From the NCBI RefSeq assembly GCF_002934625.1, contig NZ_PTJD01000002.1, positions 62,001-126,000 of the forward strand: 64,000 nucleotides of DNA, read 5' to 3'. The notes beneath the pieces were generated by a model. It saw only the letters and a list, made by a program, of their open reading frames with translations. It was not told the DNA's origin and did no database searches. Shown here one piece after another: positions 9,201 to 17,293 of the stretch. Numbering within the stretch: the first letter of the stretch is position 1; each line of letters begins with the position of its first letter. Both the position numbers and the translations under genes were made by a program. The DNA is from Kineococcus xinjiangensis (GTDB taxonomy: Bacteria > Actinomycetota > Actinomycetes > Actinomycetales > Kineococcaceae).

Positions 9201-9359
9201 GTCGGAGGGGGCGACCACGCTGCCCGGGGACGCCACCGTCCCGAACCCGCCGGAGGGGTGCTCCTCGCCGTGCATCCGGGCCAGGCCGGCCTCGAGGCGG
9301 TCGAGGACCAGCAGACCCGTGAGGATCGCGAAGACCAGCGCGGTGCGGTAGAGCGGCAC
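6240..9359 (-). CDS. Membrane-anchored patatin-like phospholipase
   Basis: This 1039-residue protein has an N-terminal half (about residues 1-560) of roughly ten to twelve hydrophobic helices and a C-terminal patatin domain. The patatin motifs are the oxyanion-hole loop AGSGGGIRGAYW (about 582-594), the nucleophile elbow SGVSGSSVG (Ser near 630) and LDGGLLENSG with the catalytic Asp near 848. The elbow is SGVSGS, closer to cytosolic-PLA2-like elbows than the usual GXSXG. GTG 9359 is preferred over GTG 9383 because GGGGGGAGG lies just upstream. The likely role is a lipid acyl hydrolase at the membrane; the substrate is unknown. Confidence 0.82.
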   Translation of the reverse strand: MPLYRTALVFAILTGLLVLDRLEAGLARMHGEEHPSGGFGTVASPGSVVAPSDGLAVLRGWRAWAADPPLESLQPPGPLLGAYALVDLALVAVPLFLLLRWAARRSPAEPGGGVVAAVLGGARTAAAVYLAADVVETASLALLWHSLSSFGVGLLGAVSLLKLVALGLALAGIAVAWRERARAAGPRVPAVPGGRARSRSVALRGQAVVLALLLGVLVALSGNIGFQVDDVVVRAASSPLAASAATLAAAGLALVQWAGGRAALRAYADAPGQWALTERAARRLLAGGAAVLLAGVGVTALTALDGPLSAWASLGAPLAVAGAGVLLLAVLCRSEGLRTARYPQQQVVPEEETPEQEEARLGVERTLLLVLATAGPLALVAAILRAVVSLAVGGRFSGGLLLWALVMLAVVVLVGRLALRHSAPATAPDPDVPLLRWGAAAGAVVLLGFLADPVWTMPLGTVTVLFAGALALSVVVTALVLLGDRFAPPPPLRVLRLRRMPVLALVVLFVAATSVADREAPYYDVRLRGDAAPALLPLTDPPGATAPAGGVLPAWLAEQQPGPRAVPAGTRPTVPLVLVAGSGGGIRGAYWTALTMECLFGAHLAGDAQLGPVCPATPRASGVFLASGVSGSSVGLAMLRAEELRRDALPDAERAAESEALADGDRAPWLRPAFDADYVAPAVAATLFRDLPNSALRLPLPAWNRAASLERAWQERNPRLVAGTGASGVDGAGPRFPLLLFNGTSVEDGCRVAVSPLRLAPSSVPGPDCLTAGQFSAAGAAGRAPDGVLAATEDALTATCPRGGGSARDVRLSTAALLSARFPYVSPSGALLTCTEGTTSDERRTYVLDGGLLENSGADALVEVWAALEPQVRAVNADATQPFCVVPRLLLLDNSFADAGPWQAAARSPQLLAPAAGALGVLGGQASTAQQEAQIAVTRAVAEFDATVALPRAGTRCAPAGGEAVAHLFPRARPGSQAPLGWTLAEPSRLALRTALCGERNLRQLAVVDGWFGGGSGRPGGVRQQERECAERSPGEHYG

Positions 9360-9416
9360 GGCACCCGATCCTCCCCCCACCACGGTCCGGGGTCGAGGTC
9401 CGCGCGGGCTCCCCGG

Positions 9417-10589
9417 TCAGCCGACGTAGTTCTCGCTCAGCGCCCGCGCGTACGCCTCGGACTCCACGACGTTGCGCAGCTGCGCGATCTGGACGCGGTG
9501 GCCGTAGTCGCCGGCGCTCCCCTCGCCCTCGTCCATCCGGTGCAGCATGGACGTCATCCACCAGGAGAAGTGCTGCGCCCGCCAGACCCTGCGCAGCGCC
9601 GTCTGCGTGTAGCGCTCCAGGTGCGAGCGGTCGCCGCGGTGGAAGTGCGCCTCCAGCCCCTCCGCCAGCACCCGCACGTCGTGGACGGCGAGGTTCATGC
9701 CCTTCGCGCCGGTCGGGGGCACGATGTGCACGGCGTCGCCGGCGAGGAACAGCGAGCGGTGCTGCAGGGGCTCGGTGACGACGCTGCGCATGGGGGTGAC
9801 CCCGACGTCGACGATGCGCCCGCGGTTCGGCCCGGGGCCGTCGCTGCCGCCGAGGCGGGTCTCGAGCTCCGCCCAGATCCGCTCGTGCGGCCAGTCCGCG
9901 AGGTCGGTGTCGGGGCGGACCTGCAGGTAGAGGCGCGACACCGCGGGCGAGCGCATGCTGTAGAGGGCGAAGCCGCGCTCGTGCAGCGAGTAGACGAGCT
10001 CGTCGACCGCCGGTTCCGCCTCCGCGAGGATGCCCAGCCACGCGAAGGGGTAGGTCCGCTGGTGGGTGCGCAGCAGGCCCGCCGGCACGGCCGAGCGCGT
10101 CGTGCCGTGGAAGCCGTCGCAGCCGACGACGACGTCGCAGCGCAGCTCCTCCCGCCGCCCCGCCGCGGTCCAGGTGACCACCGGGTCGTCGGCCTCGACG
10201 CCGTCGACGCGGACCTCCGCGGCCTCGAACACGATGCGTCCGCCGTCTGCGAGCCTGCGGGCGATGAGGTCCCGAACCACCTCCTGCTGCCCGTAGACGG
10301 TGATGCGGCGGCCGGTGAGGGCCGTCATGGGGATGCGGTGGCGCTCCCCCTCGAACTGCAGGGAGATGCCCTCGTGGGGCAGCCCCTCGGCGTCCATCCG
10401 CTCCCCCAGCCCGGCCTGCCGCAGCAGGTCGGCGGTGGCGTGCTCCAGCACCCCGGCCCGGACCCGCGACTCCACGTAGGCGCGGTCTCGCGCCTCCAGC
10501 ACGACCGACTCGATGCCGTGCAGGTGCAGCAGGTGCGACAGCACCAGCCCCGCGGGCCCTGCCCCGACGATCCCGACCTGGGTGCGCAC
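9417..10589 (-). CDS. pobA: 4-hydroxybenzoate 3-monooxygenase
   Basis: This 390-residue flavoprotein matches p-hydroxybenzoate hydroxylase, which makes protocatechuate from 4-hydroxybenzoate with NAD(P)H and O2. It opens with the FAD motif VGIVGAGPAGLVLSHLLHLHGI and has ESRVRAGVLE, the DG motif CDVVVGCDGFHG, and the second FAD motif LFLAGDAVHIVPPTGAKGMNLA. The GTG start follows GAGGAGGACGC, a strong ribosome site. An IclR-family gene lies upstream on the same strand, the usual PobR/PcaR arrangement. No protocatechuate ring-cleavage genes are visible here. Confidence 0.93.
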   Translation of the reverse strand: MRTQVGIVGAGPAGLVLSHLLHLHGIESVVLEARDRAYVESRVRAGVLEHATADLLRQAGLGERMDAEGLPHEGISLQFEGERHRIPMTALTGRRITVYGQQEVVRDLIARRLADGGRIVFEAAEVRVDGVEADDPVVTWTAAGRREELRCDVVVGCDGFHGTTRSAVPAGLLRTHQRTYPFAWLGILAEAEPAVDELVYSLHERGFALYSMRSPAVSRLYLQVRPDTDLADWPHERIWAELETRLGGSDGPGPNRGRIVDVGVTPMRSVVTEPLQHRSLFLAGDAVHIVPPTGAKGMNLAVHDVRVLAEGLEAHFHRGDRSHLERYTQTALRRVWRAQHFSWWMTSMLHRMDEGEGSAGDYGHRVQIAQLRNVVESEAYARALSENYVG

Positions 10590-10698
10590 GCGTCCTCCTC
10601 GACTCGGCGGCCCGGCCCGCTCCCGGCCCGGTGCCTCCCGAGGGTGGGCCCGGGGCGGGCGCCGCGCACCGGCCCGCTTCCGCCCAGCGGAAACCCGG

Positions 10699-11466
10699 TC
10701 AGGCGCCGCCCGCCACCCCGCGCCCGATGCCCTCGGCGGTGCGCAGCAGCGCGGGCAGCAACCGCGGCAGCTCCTGCGTGCGCGAGGCGGCCACCACCAC
10801 CCCCACCGCCGCCACCACCCGGCCCGACGCACCCCCGCCCCGGCGCACCGGCACCGCCAGGGAGCAGGACCCCAGCGTCATCTCCTCCGCCGTCGAGGCC
10901 CACCCCCGGCGGCGGACCTCCTCCAGCTCCCGGTGCAGGCGCCCCGGCTCGGTGAGGGCGTAGGGCGTCGGCCGCTCCAGCTCCCGCGCCAGGTAGGTGT
11001 GCACGAACTCCGCGCCCCGCCACGCAAGCAGCACCTTGCCGACGCCCGTGGTGTGCAGCGGCAGGCGCCCGCCCACCCGCGAGGCGATCGGCACCGCCCG
11101 CCGGCCGTGGACCTTCTCCACGTAGAGGACCTCCGTCCCGTCGCACACGGCCAGGTGCACGTTCTCCCGAGTGGCCGCCGACAGCTCCTGCAGCCACGGG
11201 TGCGCCAGCTCCCGCCAACTCCCCGGGGCGAGCTGTCCCAGCTCCCACAGCCGCAGCCCCACCCGGTAGCTCCCCCCGGCCGTGCGGGTCAGCGCCCCCC
11301 ACGCCGTGAGTTCGGCGACGAGGCGGTGGGCGGTGCTCAGCGGCAGCCCGCTGCGCTCGGCCACGGCGGTGAGCGGCAGTTCCGCGTGGTCGGCGTCGAA
11401 CGCGCCGAGGACCGCGAGGACGCGCGAGGTCACCGAGCGCCCCGGCTGCCGCGCACCGCCCGCCAC
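10699..11466 (-). CDS. IclR family transcriptional regulator (PobR/PcaU-like)
   Basis: This 255-residue regulator has an N-terminal winged helix (SVTSRVLAVLGAFDADHAELPLTAVAERSGLPLSTAHRLVAEL in pieces) and the IclR ligand domain with LAVCDGTEVLYVEKV, LPLHTTGVGKVLLA and GWASTAEEMTLGSCSLAVPV. GTG 11466 follows GGAGGGGGCGAC. It lies 109 bases upstream of pobA in the same direction, so 4-hydroxybenzoate or protocatechuate is the likely effector and pobA the likely target. That link is inferred from position and family habit. Confidence 0.88.
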   Translation of the reverse strand: MAGGARQPGRSVTSRVLAVLGAFDADHAELPLTAVAERSGLPLSTAHRLVAELTAWGALTRTAGGSYRVGLRLWELGQLAPGSWRELAHPWLQELSAATRENVHLAVCDGTEVLYVEKVHGRRAVPIASRVGGRLPLHTTGVGKVLLAWRGAEFVHTYLARELERPTPYALTEPGRLHRELEEVRRRGWASTAEEMTLGSCSLAVPVRRGGGASGRVVAAVGVVVAASRTQELPRLLPALLRTAEGIGRGVAGGA

Positions 11467-11595
11467 GTCGCCCCCTCCGGTCCGCCACCACCGCCAGGTC
11501 GTCGCCGGGCCCCTCCCGCCGGCCCTGCGCCGATGCAGGATCGAGACCCGTGGATGGGCAGAACGTCCATACCACCCGGCAGGGCGTCCGACACA

Positions 11596-12072
11596 ATGTG
11601 CCGGGTGCGCCGCCTCGACACCACCGACGCCCGGATCCTCCTGGCTCTGGACTCCGACCCGCGCGCCACGGTGCTGGGGCTCTCCCGCCTCCTCGGCCTG
11701 GCCCGGGGCACCGTGCAGGCCCACCTGGAACGCCTGGAGGCCGACGGGGTCCTGGACTCCTTCACCCGGCGCCTGGCCCCCGCGGCCCTCGGCTTCACGG
11801 TCACCGCGTTCGTCATGGTGGAGATCCACCAGATCCGCCAGGACCGCGCCCTGGAGGGGCTGTCGCAGATCCCCGAGGTGCTCGAGGTGCACGGCATCAC
11901 CGGCGAGAGCGACCTGATGTGCCACGTGGCCGCCCGCGACGCCGACCACCTCTACCTGGTCGGGCAGGCGATCCTCGCCGTCGAGGGCGTCACCCGCACC
12001 CGCACCTCGCTGGCGATGCGCGAACTCGTCCCCTACCGCATCACCCCGCTGCTCCGGGGCCTGGTGGAGTGA
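11596..12072 (+). CDS. Lrp/AsnC family transcriptional regulator
   Basis: This 158-residue protein has the AsnC-type winged helix (LDTTDARILLALDSDPRATV then LSRLLGLARGTVQAHLERLEADG) followed by a RAM ligand/oligomer domain with VMVEIHQ, VLEVHGITGESDLMCHVAARD and LVPYRITPLL. ATG 11596 is taken; GTG 11605 is an in-frame alternative. It is transcribed divergently from the IclR gene across about 130 bases. The effector is probably an amino acid, but nothing nearby identifies it. Confidence 0.88.
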   Translation: MCRVRRLDTTDARILLALDSDPRATVLGLSRLLGLARGTVQAHLERLEADGVLDSFTRRLAPAALGFTVTAFVMVEIHQIRQDRALEGLSQIPEVLEVHGITGESDLMCHVAARDADHLYLVGQAILAVEGVTRTRTSLAMRELVPYRITPLLRGLVE

Positions 12073-12126
12073 GCAGCCCGGTCGGCTGAGGCGCGCCCTG
12101 CGGGTTCCCGGGAAGGGAAGAGGTCC

Positions 12127-12747
12127 ATGGAACCGGGTCCGACGTGGCCGGTGGTCGGGTCGACGGACGGTCCGCGGGATTCGGCGGCAGTGGTCGGCGA
12201 ACTCTCCGCGGTCTTCGGGAAGCCCTTGAAGGACCTGGGCTTCCGCCGCCGCAGGCGCTCCTGGTACCGCCTCGGGCCGGCCCTGTACTCGGTGCTGAAC
12301 CTGCAGGCGTCCGAGTGGGACTCGACGGTCTACCTGAACCTGGGGTTCTCCCCGGCCGCCTCCGTGGTGGGCGACTGGCTTCCCGAACGCAAGTGCATGG
12401 TGAGGTTCCGGGCGGAACGCATTCTGGAGGTGCCGCTGGAGGGCATCCGCCTCCTGGACGGCGAGGCGCTGGCCGCCGTGGGCGCCCAGGCGTGGCGGGA
12501 CGCCGTCGCGCAGCAGGTGGCCGGACCGGTCGTCGGGATGCTGGACCGCGTCGTGGACCTCCCCCGGTTGAGGCACGCCCTGGACGCCGAGGTTTCCCCG
12601 CACGTGATGGTGCGTGCCGAGGTCCGGCAGCTCCTCGAGGTGCCGCGGCAGGCCTGCTGTCAGCCGTCGCCCCCCGCGAGCGCCGGCGGCAGGGGCCGGG
12701 CGTGCACGACGACGAGCCCGGACACCGCGCGGGTCAGCACCACGTAG
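12127..12747 (+). CDS. DUF4304 domain protein, overlapping the helicase gene tail to tail
   Basis: This 206-residue protein has a DUF4304-like core (about residues 20-140): FGKPLKDLGFRRRRRSWYRLG, YSVLNLQASEWDSTVYLNLGF, and a Trp-rich RILEVPLEGIRLLDG stretch. ATG 12127 follows GAAGAGGTCC. The last 88 bases lie inside the 3' end of the convergent helicase gene and encode a low-complexity Ser/Pro/Thr tail that reads like antisense of the helicase. The stop codon may therefore have been lost and replaced downstream. The function of the family is unknown. Confidence 0.75.
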   Translation: MEPGPTWPVVGSTDGPRDSAAVVGELSAVFGKPLKDLGFRRRRRSWYRLGPALYSVLNLQASEWDSTVYLNLGFSPAASVVGDWLPERKCMVRFRAERILEVPLEGIRLLDGEALAAVGAQAWRDAVAQQVAGPVVGMLDRVVDLPRLRHALDAEVSPHVMVRAEVRQLLEVPRQACCQPSPPASAGGRGRACTTTSPDTARVSTT

Positions 12748-14717
12748 AGGCGGCGCAGGCCGGTGCGCTCGTCCGGCTCGGCGGCGACGATCGCGGCCGG
12801 CTCGGCGACCACGACGCGGTCGAACTCCAGGCCCTTCGCCAGCGACGCCGGCACCACCTGGACCCGCGCCGGTGCGCTGTCCTCCCCGAGGATCGCGTGC
12901 GGGACGGCGCCCAGCGCCCGGGCGGCGGCGGGCACGTCCGCGTCGGCGACCACCACCCCCACCGACCCCTCCACGGCGGCGGCCCGCTCCACCGCCGCCG
13001 CGACGGCCGGCCACAGCGCCCCCGCGGCCAGCACCTCCAGGGAGCCGGGGTCCTCCCGCACGGAGCGCGGGCGGGACAGGCCCGCGGCGATGTGCGGCAG
13101 CAGCCGCGTCGCGTAGTCCAGCACCGCCGAGGGCACGCGGAAGCCGCGGTCGAGGACCTCCAGCCGCCCGTCCGGCTTCCCCAGGTGCGCGAGCACCTCG
13201 GGCCACTCGCGCGCCGACCAGGGGGTGGTCCCCTGCGCGATGTCGCCCAGCACCGTCACCGAGCCGGTGGAGCAGCGGCGGGCCACGGCGCGCAGCTGCA
13301 TCGCGGAGAGGTCCTGCGCCTCGTCGAGCACCACGTGCGCCACCGAGGGGGTGCGCTCCAGCAGGTCGGCCAGCTCGTCGAGGAGGACCGCGTCGGCGGC
13401 GCTCCACCGGGCCGCGCCGGGGGTGCGGGACGGCCGGTGCCAGCGCAGCAGCTCCTGCTCGTCCGCGTCGAGCACCCCGTCGGCGCAGCCGCGGAGGAAC
13501 TCCGGCTCCGACAGCAGCCGGTGCAGCACCCTCGCGGGGTCCAGCGGCGGCCACAGCGCCTTCGCGGCGCGGCGCACCTCGGCGCTGCGGGCGACGGCGT
13601 CGGCCACCCGGTCGTCGGGGGAGTCCCCCGCGGCCTCCATCTGCTGCAGGACGGCGTGGGCGAGGCGGTGCGGCAGCAGGGCCCGGGCGGCCTCGTAGCG
13701 CACGCCGCGCCCGCGCAGCTCGTCCAGCAGGTCGCGCAGCTCGTAGCCGGGCACCCGCCAGCGCCGCGAGCCGCGGGTCACGACGAGCGCACCGCCGTCG
13801 AGGACCTCGGCGGGGTCGCGGACGGCCGACCACACCGCCGCGCGCAGCACCTGCGCCGTCCGGGCCTCGCCCTTGAGCACGGCGACGGCCACATCGTCCG
13901 CCCCGCGCACCCGGGTGCCGGGCGGGACGAGCCCGGCGACGGTGGTGTGCCCGACCTCCACCTCCCCCAGCGCGGGCAGGACCGCGCCGATGTGGGAGAG
14001 GAAGGCCCGGTTGGGTCCGACGACGAGGACGCCCTGCCGGGTGAGGCGCTCGCGGTGGGCGTAGAGCAGCCAGGCCGCCCGGTGCAGGCCGACGGCGGTC
14101 TTGCCGGTGCCGGGCGCGCCCTGCACGCAGACGCTCGTGGCGAGGTCGGCGCGCACGAGGGCGTCCTGCTCCGGCTGGATGGTGGCGACGATGTCGCGCA
14201 TGGGCCCGGAGCGGGGCCGCTCGATCTCCGCCGCCAGGATGCGGCTGGGGGCGTCGGCGTCCTCCTCGGGAGCCGCCACGAGGTGCTCGTCCTCGTAGGC
14301 CGACAGCCGCCCGCGCTCCACCCCGAAACGGCGGCGCAGCCGGACGCCGTGCGGCTCGGTGCGGCTGGCCCGGTAGAAGGCGCGGGAGACGTCGGCGCGC
14401 CAGTCGACGACGACGGGATCGCCCGCGGCGTCGGTGACGTGGCGGCGGCCGATGTAGAAGCGCTCGCCGCCGTCGTGGTCGGTGCGGCCGAAGAAGAGGG
14501 TGGTGGCGGGGTCGTCGGCCAGGCTGAGCGCGCGCCGGTGCAGGGTCCAGGCGAGCTGTGCGTCGGCGACGGCGTCCCCGCCGTCGGGGACGAGGGACTC
14601 CACGTGGGCGCGCATGCGGGCCAGTTCGGCGCGGGCCGCGTCGAGGTGGCGCTGCTCGGCGGCGAGGACCGGATCGGGGTCGGCGGGGCCCGGTTCCCCG
14701 GGAGGAGCGGTCGACAT
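12660..14717 (-). CDS. HelD/HelR-type RNA polymerase recycling ATPase (UvrD-like superfamily 1)
   Basis: This 685-residue protein is a superfamily 1 ATPase. It begins with a charged coiled-coil segment ([21 protein letters not shown], about residues 20-40), typical of HelD proteins that reach into RNA polymerase channels. Next come Walker A GAPGTGKT at about 200-207, Walker [22 protein letters not shown], and the C-terminal motifs [17 protein letters not shown] and [17 protein letters not shown]. In Streptomyces and mycobacteria the HelR subgroup removes rifamycin-bound polymerase; whether this one does is inference. No rifamycin-associated element is visible upstream. ATG 14717 has only a weak ribosome site. 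Confidence 0.82.
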   Translation of the reverse strand: MSTAPPGEPGPADPDPVLAAEQRHLDAARAELARMRAHVESLVPDGGDAVADAQLAWTLHRRALSLADDPATTLFFGRTDHDGGERFYIGRRHVTDAAGDPVVVDWRADVSRAFYRASRTEPHGVRLRRRFGVERGRLSAYEDEHLVAAPEEDADAPSRILAAEIERPRSGPMRDIVATIQPEQDALVRADLATSVCVQGAPGTGKTAVGLHRAAWLLYAHRERLTRQGVLVVGPNRAFLSHIGAVLPALGEVEVGHTTVAGLVPPGTRVRGADDVAVAVLKGEARTAQVLRAAVWSAVRDPAEVLDGGALVVTRGSRRWRVPGYELRDLLDELRGRGVRYEAARALLPHRLAHAVLQQMEAAGDSPDDRVADAVARSAEVRRAAKALWPPLDPARVLHRLLSEPEFLRGCADGVLDADEQELLRWHRPSRTPGAARWSAADAVLLDELADLLERTPSVAHVVLDEAQDLSAMQLRAVARRCSTGSVTVLGDIAQGTTPWSAREWPEVLAHLGKPDGRLEVLDRGFRVPSAVLDYATRLLPHIAAGLSRPRSVREDPGSLEVLAAGALWPAVAAAVERAAAVEGSVGVVVADADVPAAARALGAVPHAILGEDSAPARVQVVPASLAKGLEFDRVVVAEPAAIVAAEPDERTGLRRLYVVLTRAVSGLVVVHARPLPPALAGGDG

Positions 14718-14831
14718 CACCCGGAAATGCTGCCCCGAATTGTCCGGGGAAACAACGTTGCGATCTCCCCGGAAAACGCGGGAGAATAAAGTCGGGGAAG
14801 CGAGGGAAATCGGATCGAGCAAAACTCGCCC

Positions 14832-14837
14832 ATTCTA
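14832..14837 (-). promoter_or_regulatory. Possible -10 box for the helicase gene
   Basis: On the minus strand the hexamer TAGAAT stands in an otherwise GC-rich stretch, with GTGACC about 18 bases further upstream as a weak -35. It would give a 5' leader of about 100 bases that is unusually AT-rich for this genome and carries repeated CCGG-G/TTTCC fragments. This assignment rests on hexamer resemblance alone. Confidence 0.3.
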
Positions 14838-14887
14838 GGGGCGGGGCGCCGTCCGGGTCACCCCCACCCGTCTGGGAGACTCGGTGC

Positions 14888-16126
14888 GTGCTGCGCTGGC
14901 TGACTGCAGGTGAGTCCCACGGTCCGGCCCTCGCCGGCATCCTCGAGGGGATGCCCGCCGGGGTGGAGGTCACGAGTTCCGACATCTCCACCGCCCTGGC
15001 CCGCCGGCGCCTCGGCCACGGCCGCGGCGCCCGCATGGGCTTCGAGCAGGACGCGCTGGAGATCATCGGCGGCGTCCGGCACGGCCGCACCCAGGGCGGC
15101 CCGATCGCCCTGCGCATCGGCAACAGCGAGTGGCCCCGCTGGAGCGAGGTCATGGCCGCCGACCCCACCGATGCCGAGGGCCGCCGCTACGACGAGCCCG
15201 GCCGCCTGCCCAACCGCGGCCGCTCCGCGGCCCTCACCCGCCCCCGCCCCGGCCACGCCGACCTGACGGGGATGCAGAAGTACGGCTTCGACGACGCCCG
15301 CCCCGTCCTCGAGCGCGCCAGCGCCCGCGAGACCGCCACCCGCGTCGCCCTCGGCGAGGTCGCCCGGCAGTTCCTCGCCCAGGCCGTCGGCGCGGAGGTC
15401 GTCAGCCACGTCGTGTCGCTGGGCGCCGTCGCCGTCCCGGCGGGCACCGTCCCGGCCCGCGGGGACCGGGAGCGCATCGACGCCGACCCCGTGCGCTGCC
15501 TGGACCCGGCCACCAGCGCGGCGATGGTCGCCGAGGTCGACGCCGCCCACTCCGAGGGCGACACCCTCGGCGGGGTCGTGGAGGTCGTCGTGCACGGCCT
15601 GCCGCCGGGCCTGGGCTCGTACGTGCACTGGGACCGCAAGCTCGACGCGCGACTGGCCGCGGCGCTCATGGGCATCCAGGCCATCAAGGGCGTCGAGGTC
15701 GGCGACGGGTTCGAGACGGCCCGCCGCCGCGGTTCCGCCGCCCACGACGAGATCGAGCGCGTCGACGGCGGCACCGGCGCGGAGGGGATGGTCGTGCGGC
15801 GGCGCACCGACCGGGCCGGCGGCGTCGAGGGGGGCATGTCCAACGGCCAGACCCTGCGCGTGCGGGCGGCCATGAAGCCCATCTCGACCGTCCCGCGCGC
15901 CCTCGACACCGTCGACACCGCCTCCGGCGAGAAGGCCCAGGCCATCGCCCAGCGCAGCGACGTCTGCGCCGTCCCCGCGGCCGGGGTCGTGGCGGAGGCC
16001 ATGGTGGCGCTGGTGCTGGCCGACGCGGTGCTGGAGAAGTTCGGCGGCGACAGCGTCGAGCAGGTCCGCGCCAACGTCCGCTCCTACCTCGACGCGCTGC
16101 CCGTGCAGGTCGCCCCGGAGGCCTGA
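14888..16126 (+). CDS. aroC: Chorismate synthase
   Basis: This 412-residue enzyme converts EPSP to chorismate, the last step of the shikimate pathway. It has all family signatures: [11 protein letters not shown] at the N terminus, [35 protein letters not shown] with [18 protein letters not shown], and the C-terminal [34 protein letters not shown] region. GTG 14888 gives the canonical beginning [11 protein letters not shown]. Other aro genes (aroK, aroB) are not in the window, although they often follow aroC in actinobacteria. Confidence 0.96.
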   Translation: MLRWLTAGESHGPALAGILEGMPAGVEVTSSDISTALARRRLGHGRGARMGFEQDALEIIGGVRHGRTQGGPIALRIGNSEWPRWSEVMAADPTDAEGRRYDEPGRLPNRGRSAALTRPRPGHADLTGMQKYGFDDARPVLERASARETATRVALGEVARQFLAQAVGAEVVSHVVSLGAVAVPAGTVPARGDRERIDADPVRCLDPATSAAMVAEVDAAHSEGDTLGGVVEVVVHGLPPGLGSYVHWDRKLDARLAAALMGIQAIKGVEVGDGFETARRRGSAAHDEIERVDGGTGAEGMVVRRRTDRAGGVEGGMSNGQTLRVRAAMKPISTVPRALDTVDTASGEKAQAIAQRSDVCAVPAAGVVAEAMVALVLADAVLEKFGGDSVEQVRANVRSYLDALPVQVAPEA

Positions 16127-16149
16127 GCCGCCCCCCGCGACCACGCGCA

Positions 16150-16173
16150 CCCCGGAAAGGACCCTTTCCGGGG
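16150..16173. repeat. Tight palindrome, GGAAAGG/CCTTTCC family copy 1
   Basis: Two 11-base arms (CCCCGGAAAGG and its complement) flank the dinucleotide AC. The copy lies between the convergent aroC and CHRD genes, 24 bases after the aroC stop. The spacer is too small for an ordinary RNA loop without opening inner pairs. The same core recurs at 16191, 55038 and 55084. Confidence 0.75.
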
Positions 16174-16190
16174 TGCTGGGTGCCGCTCCG

Positions 16191-16216
16191 CCCCCGGAAA
16201 GGGTCCTTTCCGGGGG
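16191..16216. repeat. Tight palindrome, GGAAAGG/CCTTTCC family copy 2 (inverted)
   Basis: Two 12-base arms (CCCCCGGAAAGG and complement) flank GT, the reverse complement of the AC in copy 1. It is 17 bases downstream of copy 1 and just before the CHRD gene stop on the opposite strand. The pair may act as a bidirectional terminator or a protein-binding element. Confidence 0.75.
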
Positions 16217-16237
16217 CGGCGGCGAGGTGGTGCGGGA

Positions 16238-16690
16238 TCAGCCGAGCTGGCCGCGCAGCGCGCCGCCGGGGTACTCCGCGTTGTGCACGTTGACGTAGTA
16301 GTCCTGCGGGCTGGAGAGGATCTCCTGGGCCAGCGGCGTGTCGACGCAGCCGGCGGAGTCGCCGTCGGAGGGCGGGGCGAGGCTGACGACCACGGGGCCG
16401 TTCACGCCCTCGGCGGCCTCGTGGATGTGCGCGCCGGTCGCCGTGTCGATCTTGCTGACCTTCAGGGTGTAGCAGAGGCGGTCCGGGTTGCCGTCGACGC
16501 CGAAGACCGTCGCCTTGCCCCGCCCGTTCGGGTCGCCCTTGGTGGGGACCTCGTTCTTCCCGTCCAGCTTCGTCGTCAGGACGGTCACCTCGTGGCCGGC
16601 CATCGCGGGACCCGCGGTGAGGACGGTGGCGCCGGCGCCGGCGACCAGGACAGCGCCGGCGGTGAGGAGAGCGGTGAGGGGCTTGCGCAT
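16238..16690 (-). CDS. Secreted CHRD domain protein
   Basis: This 150-residue protein has a signal peptide (MRKPLTALLTAGAVLVAGAG, cleavage probably after AGPAMA near residue 31) and a single CHRD domain: TTKLDGKNEVP, ATVFGVDGNPDRLCYTLKVSKID, GAHIHEAAEG, and YYVNVHNAEYPGGALRGQLG. CHRD domains are known from chordin and occur in many secreted bacterial proteins of unknown role. The ATG start follows AAGGAGCGCCCTC. It is convergent with aroC. Confidence 0.9.
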   Translation of the reverse strand: MRKPLTALLTAGAVLVAGAGATVLTAGPAMAGHEVTVLTTKLDGKNEVPTKGDPNGRGKATVFGVDGNPDRLCYTLKVSKIDTATGAHIHEAAEGVNGPVVVSLAPPSDGDSAGCVDTPLAQEILSSPQDYYVNVHNAEYPGGALRGQLG

Positions 16691-16803
16691 GAGGGCGCTC
16701 CTTGCGATCCGTGCGAGGCCTGTCCTCGCGCCCCCTCTTCGGCGCCGGACGCCCCCCGGATGGGTGAACGCGCCACGAGTTCGCGGGCCCCGTCCGGGTT
16801 CCC

Positions 16804-17280
16804 TCAGGCGCGCCGCAGCATCGGCAGGTGCGGGATGCCGTCCTCGACGAACTCCGGCCCGTCCACGACGAAGCCGTGCCCGGCGTAGAAGGGCTCCAGG
16901 TGGCTCTGCGCGTCGAGCACCACGTCGACGTCCCCAGCCAGCTCCAGCGCCCGCCGCAGCAGCCGCCCCGCCAGCCCCGCCCCCCGGGCGCCCGGGGCGA
17001 CCACGACCCGGCCGATGCGGGCGCGCCCGTCCGCGTCGCGCAGCAGCCGGGCGGCGGCGGCCACGCTCCCGCCGGCCTCCGCCCACAGCTGCAGCGCGTC
17101 CGGCTCCAGGTCGCGACCGTCCAGCTCCGGGTAGGCGCACTCCTGCTCCACGACGAACACGTCCACCCGCAGCCGCAGGAGGGCGTACAGCGTGGTCGGG
17201 TCCATCGCCGCCAGCGGGGCCTCCCGCAGGACGGCGTCCACCACCGGCTGCACCCCCGCCACCGGCCGCGGCCCCGTCAT
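16804..17280 (-). CDS. GNAT family N-acetyltransferase (ElaA-like)
   Basis: This protein of about 158 residues resembles ElaA-type GNAT proteins: LYALLRLRVDVFVVEQECAYPELDGRD, the acetyl-CoA motif RVVVAPGARGAGLAGRLLRRAL, and a C-terminal FYAGHGFVVDGPEFVEDGIPHLPM. ATG 17280 lies 13 bases after the purA stop; a GTG at 17301 overlapping purA is possible. The pair is probably co-transcribed, though no substrate follows from that. Confidence 0.85.
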   Translation of the reverse strand: MTGPRPVAGVQPVVDAVLREAPLAAMDPTTLYALLRLRVDVFVVEQECAYPELDGRDLEPDALQLWAEAGGSVAAAARLLRDADGRARIGRVVVAPGARGAGLAGRLLRRALELAGDVDVVLDAQSHLEPFYAGHGFVVDGPEFVEDGIPHLPMLRRA

Positions 17281-17293
17281 CCGCTGCGGGTCG

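Noticed and set aside
6249-10955. Plus-strand open frame of 1568 codons opposite the patatin and pobA genes
   Set aside because: It is antisense to genes with clear domain motifs. Its composition is Arg/Gly/His/Gln-rich without recognisable domains, as expected from the shadow of high-GC coding DNA.
14718-14887. Rifamycin-associated element upstream of the HelD/HelR gene
   Set aside because: No 19-bp inverted repeat of the GGGGCTTGC type can be found; only partial CCGGGG repeats are visible.
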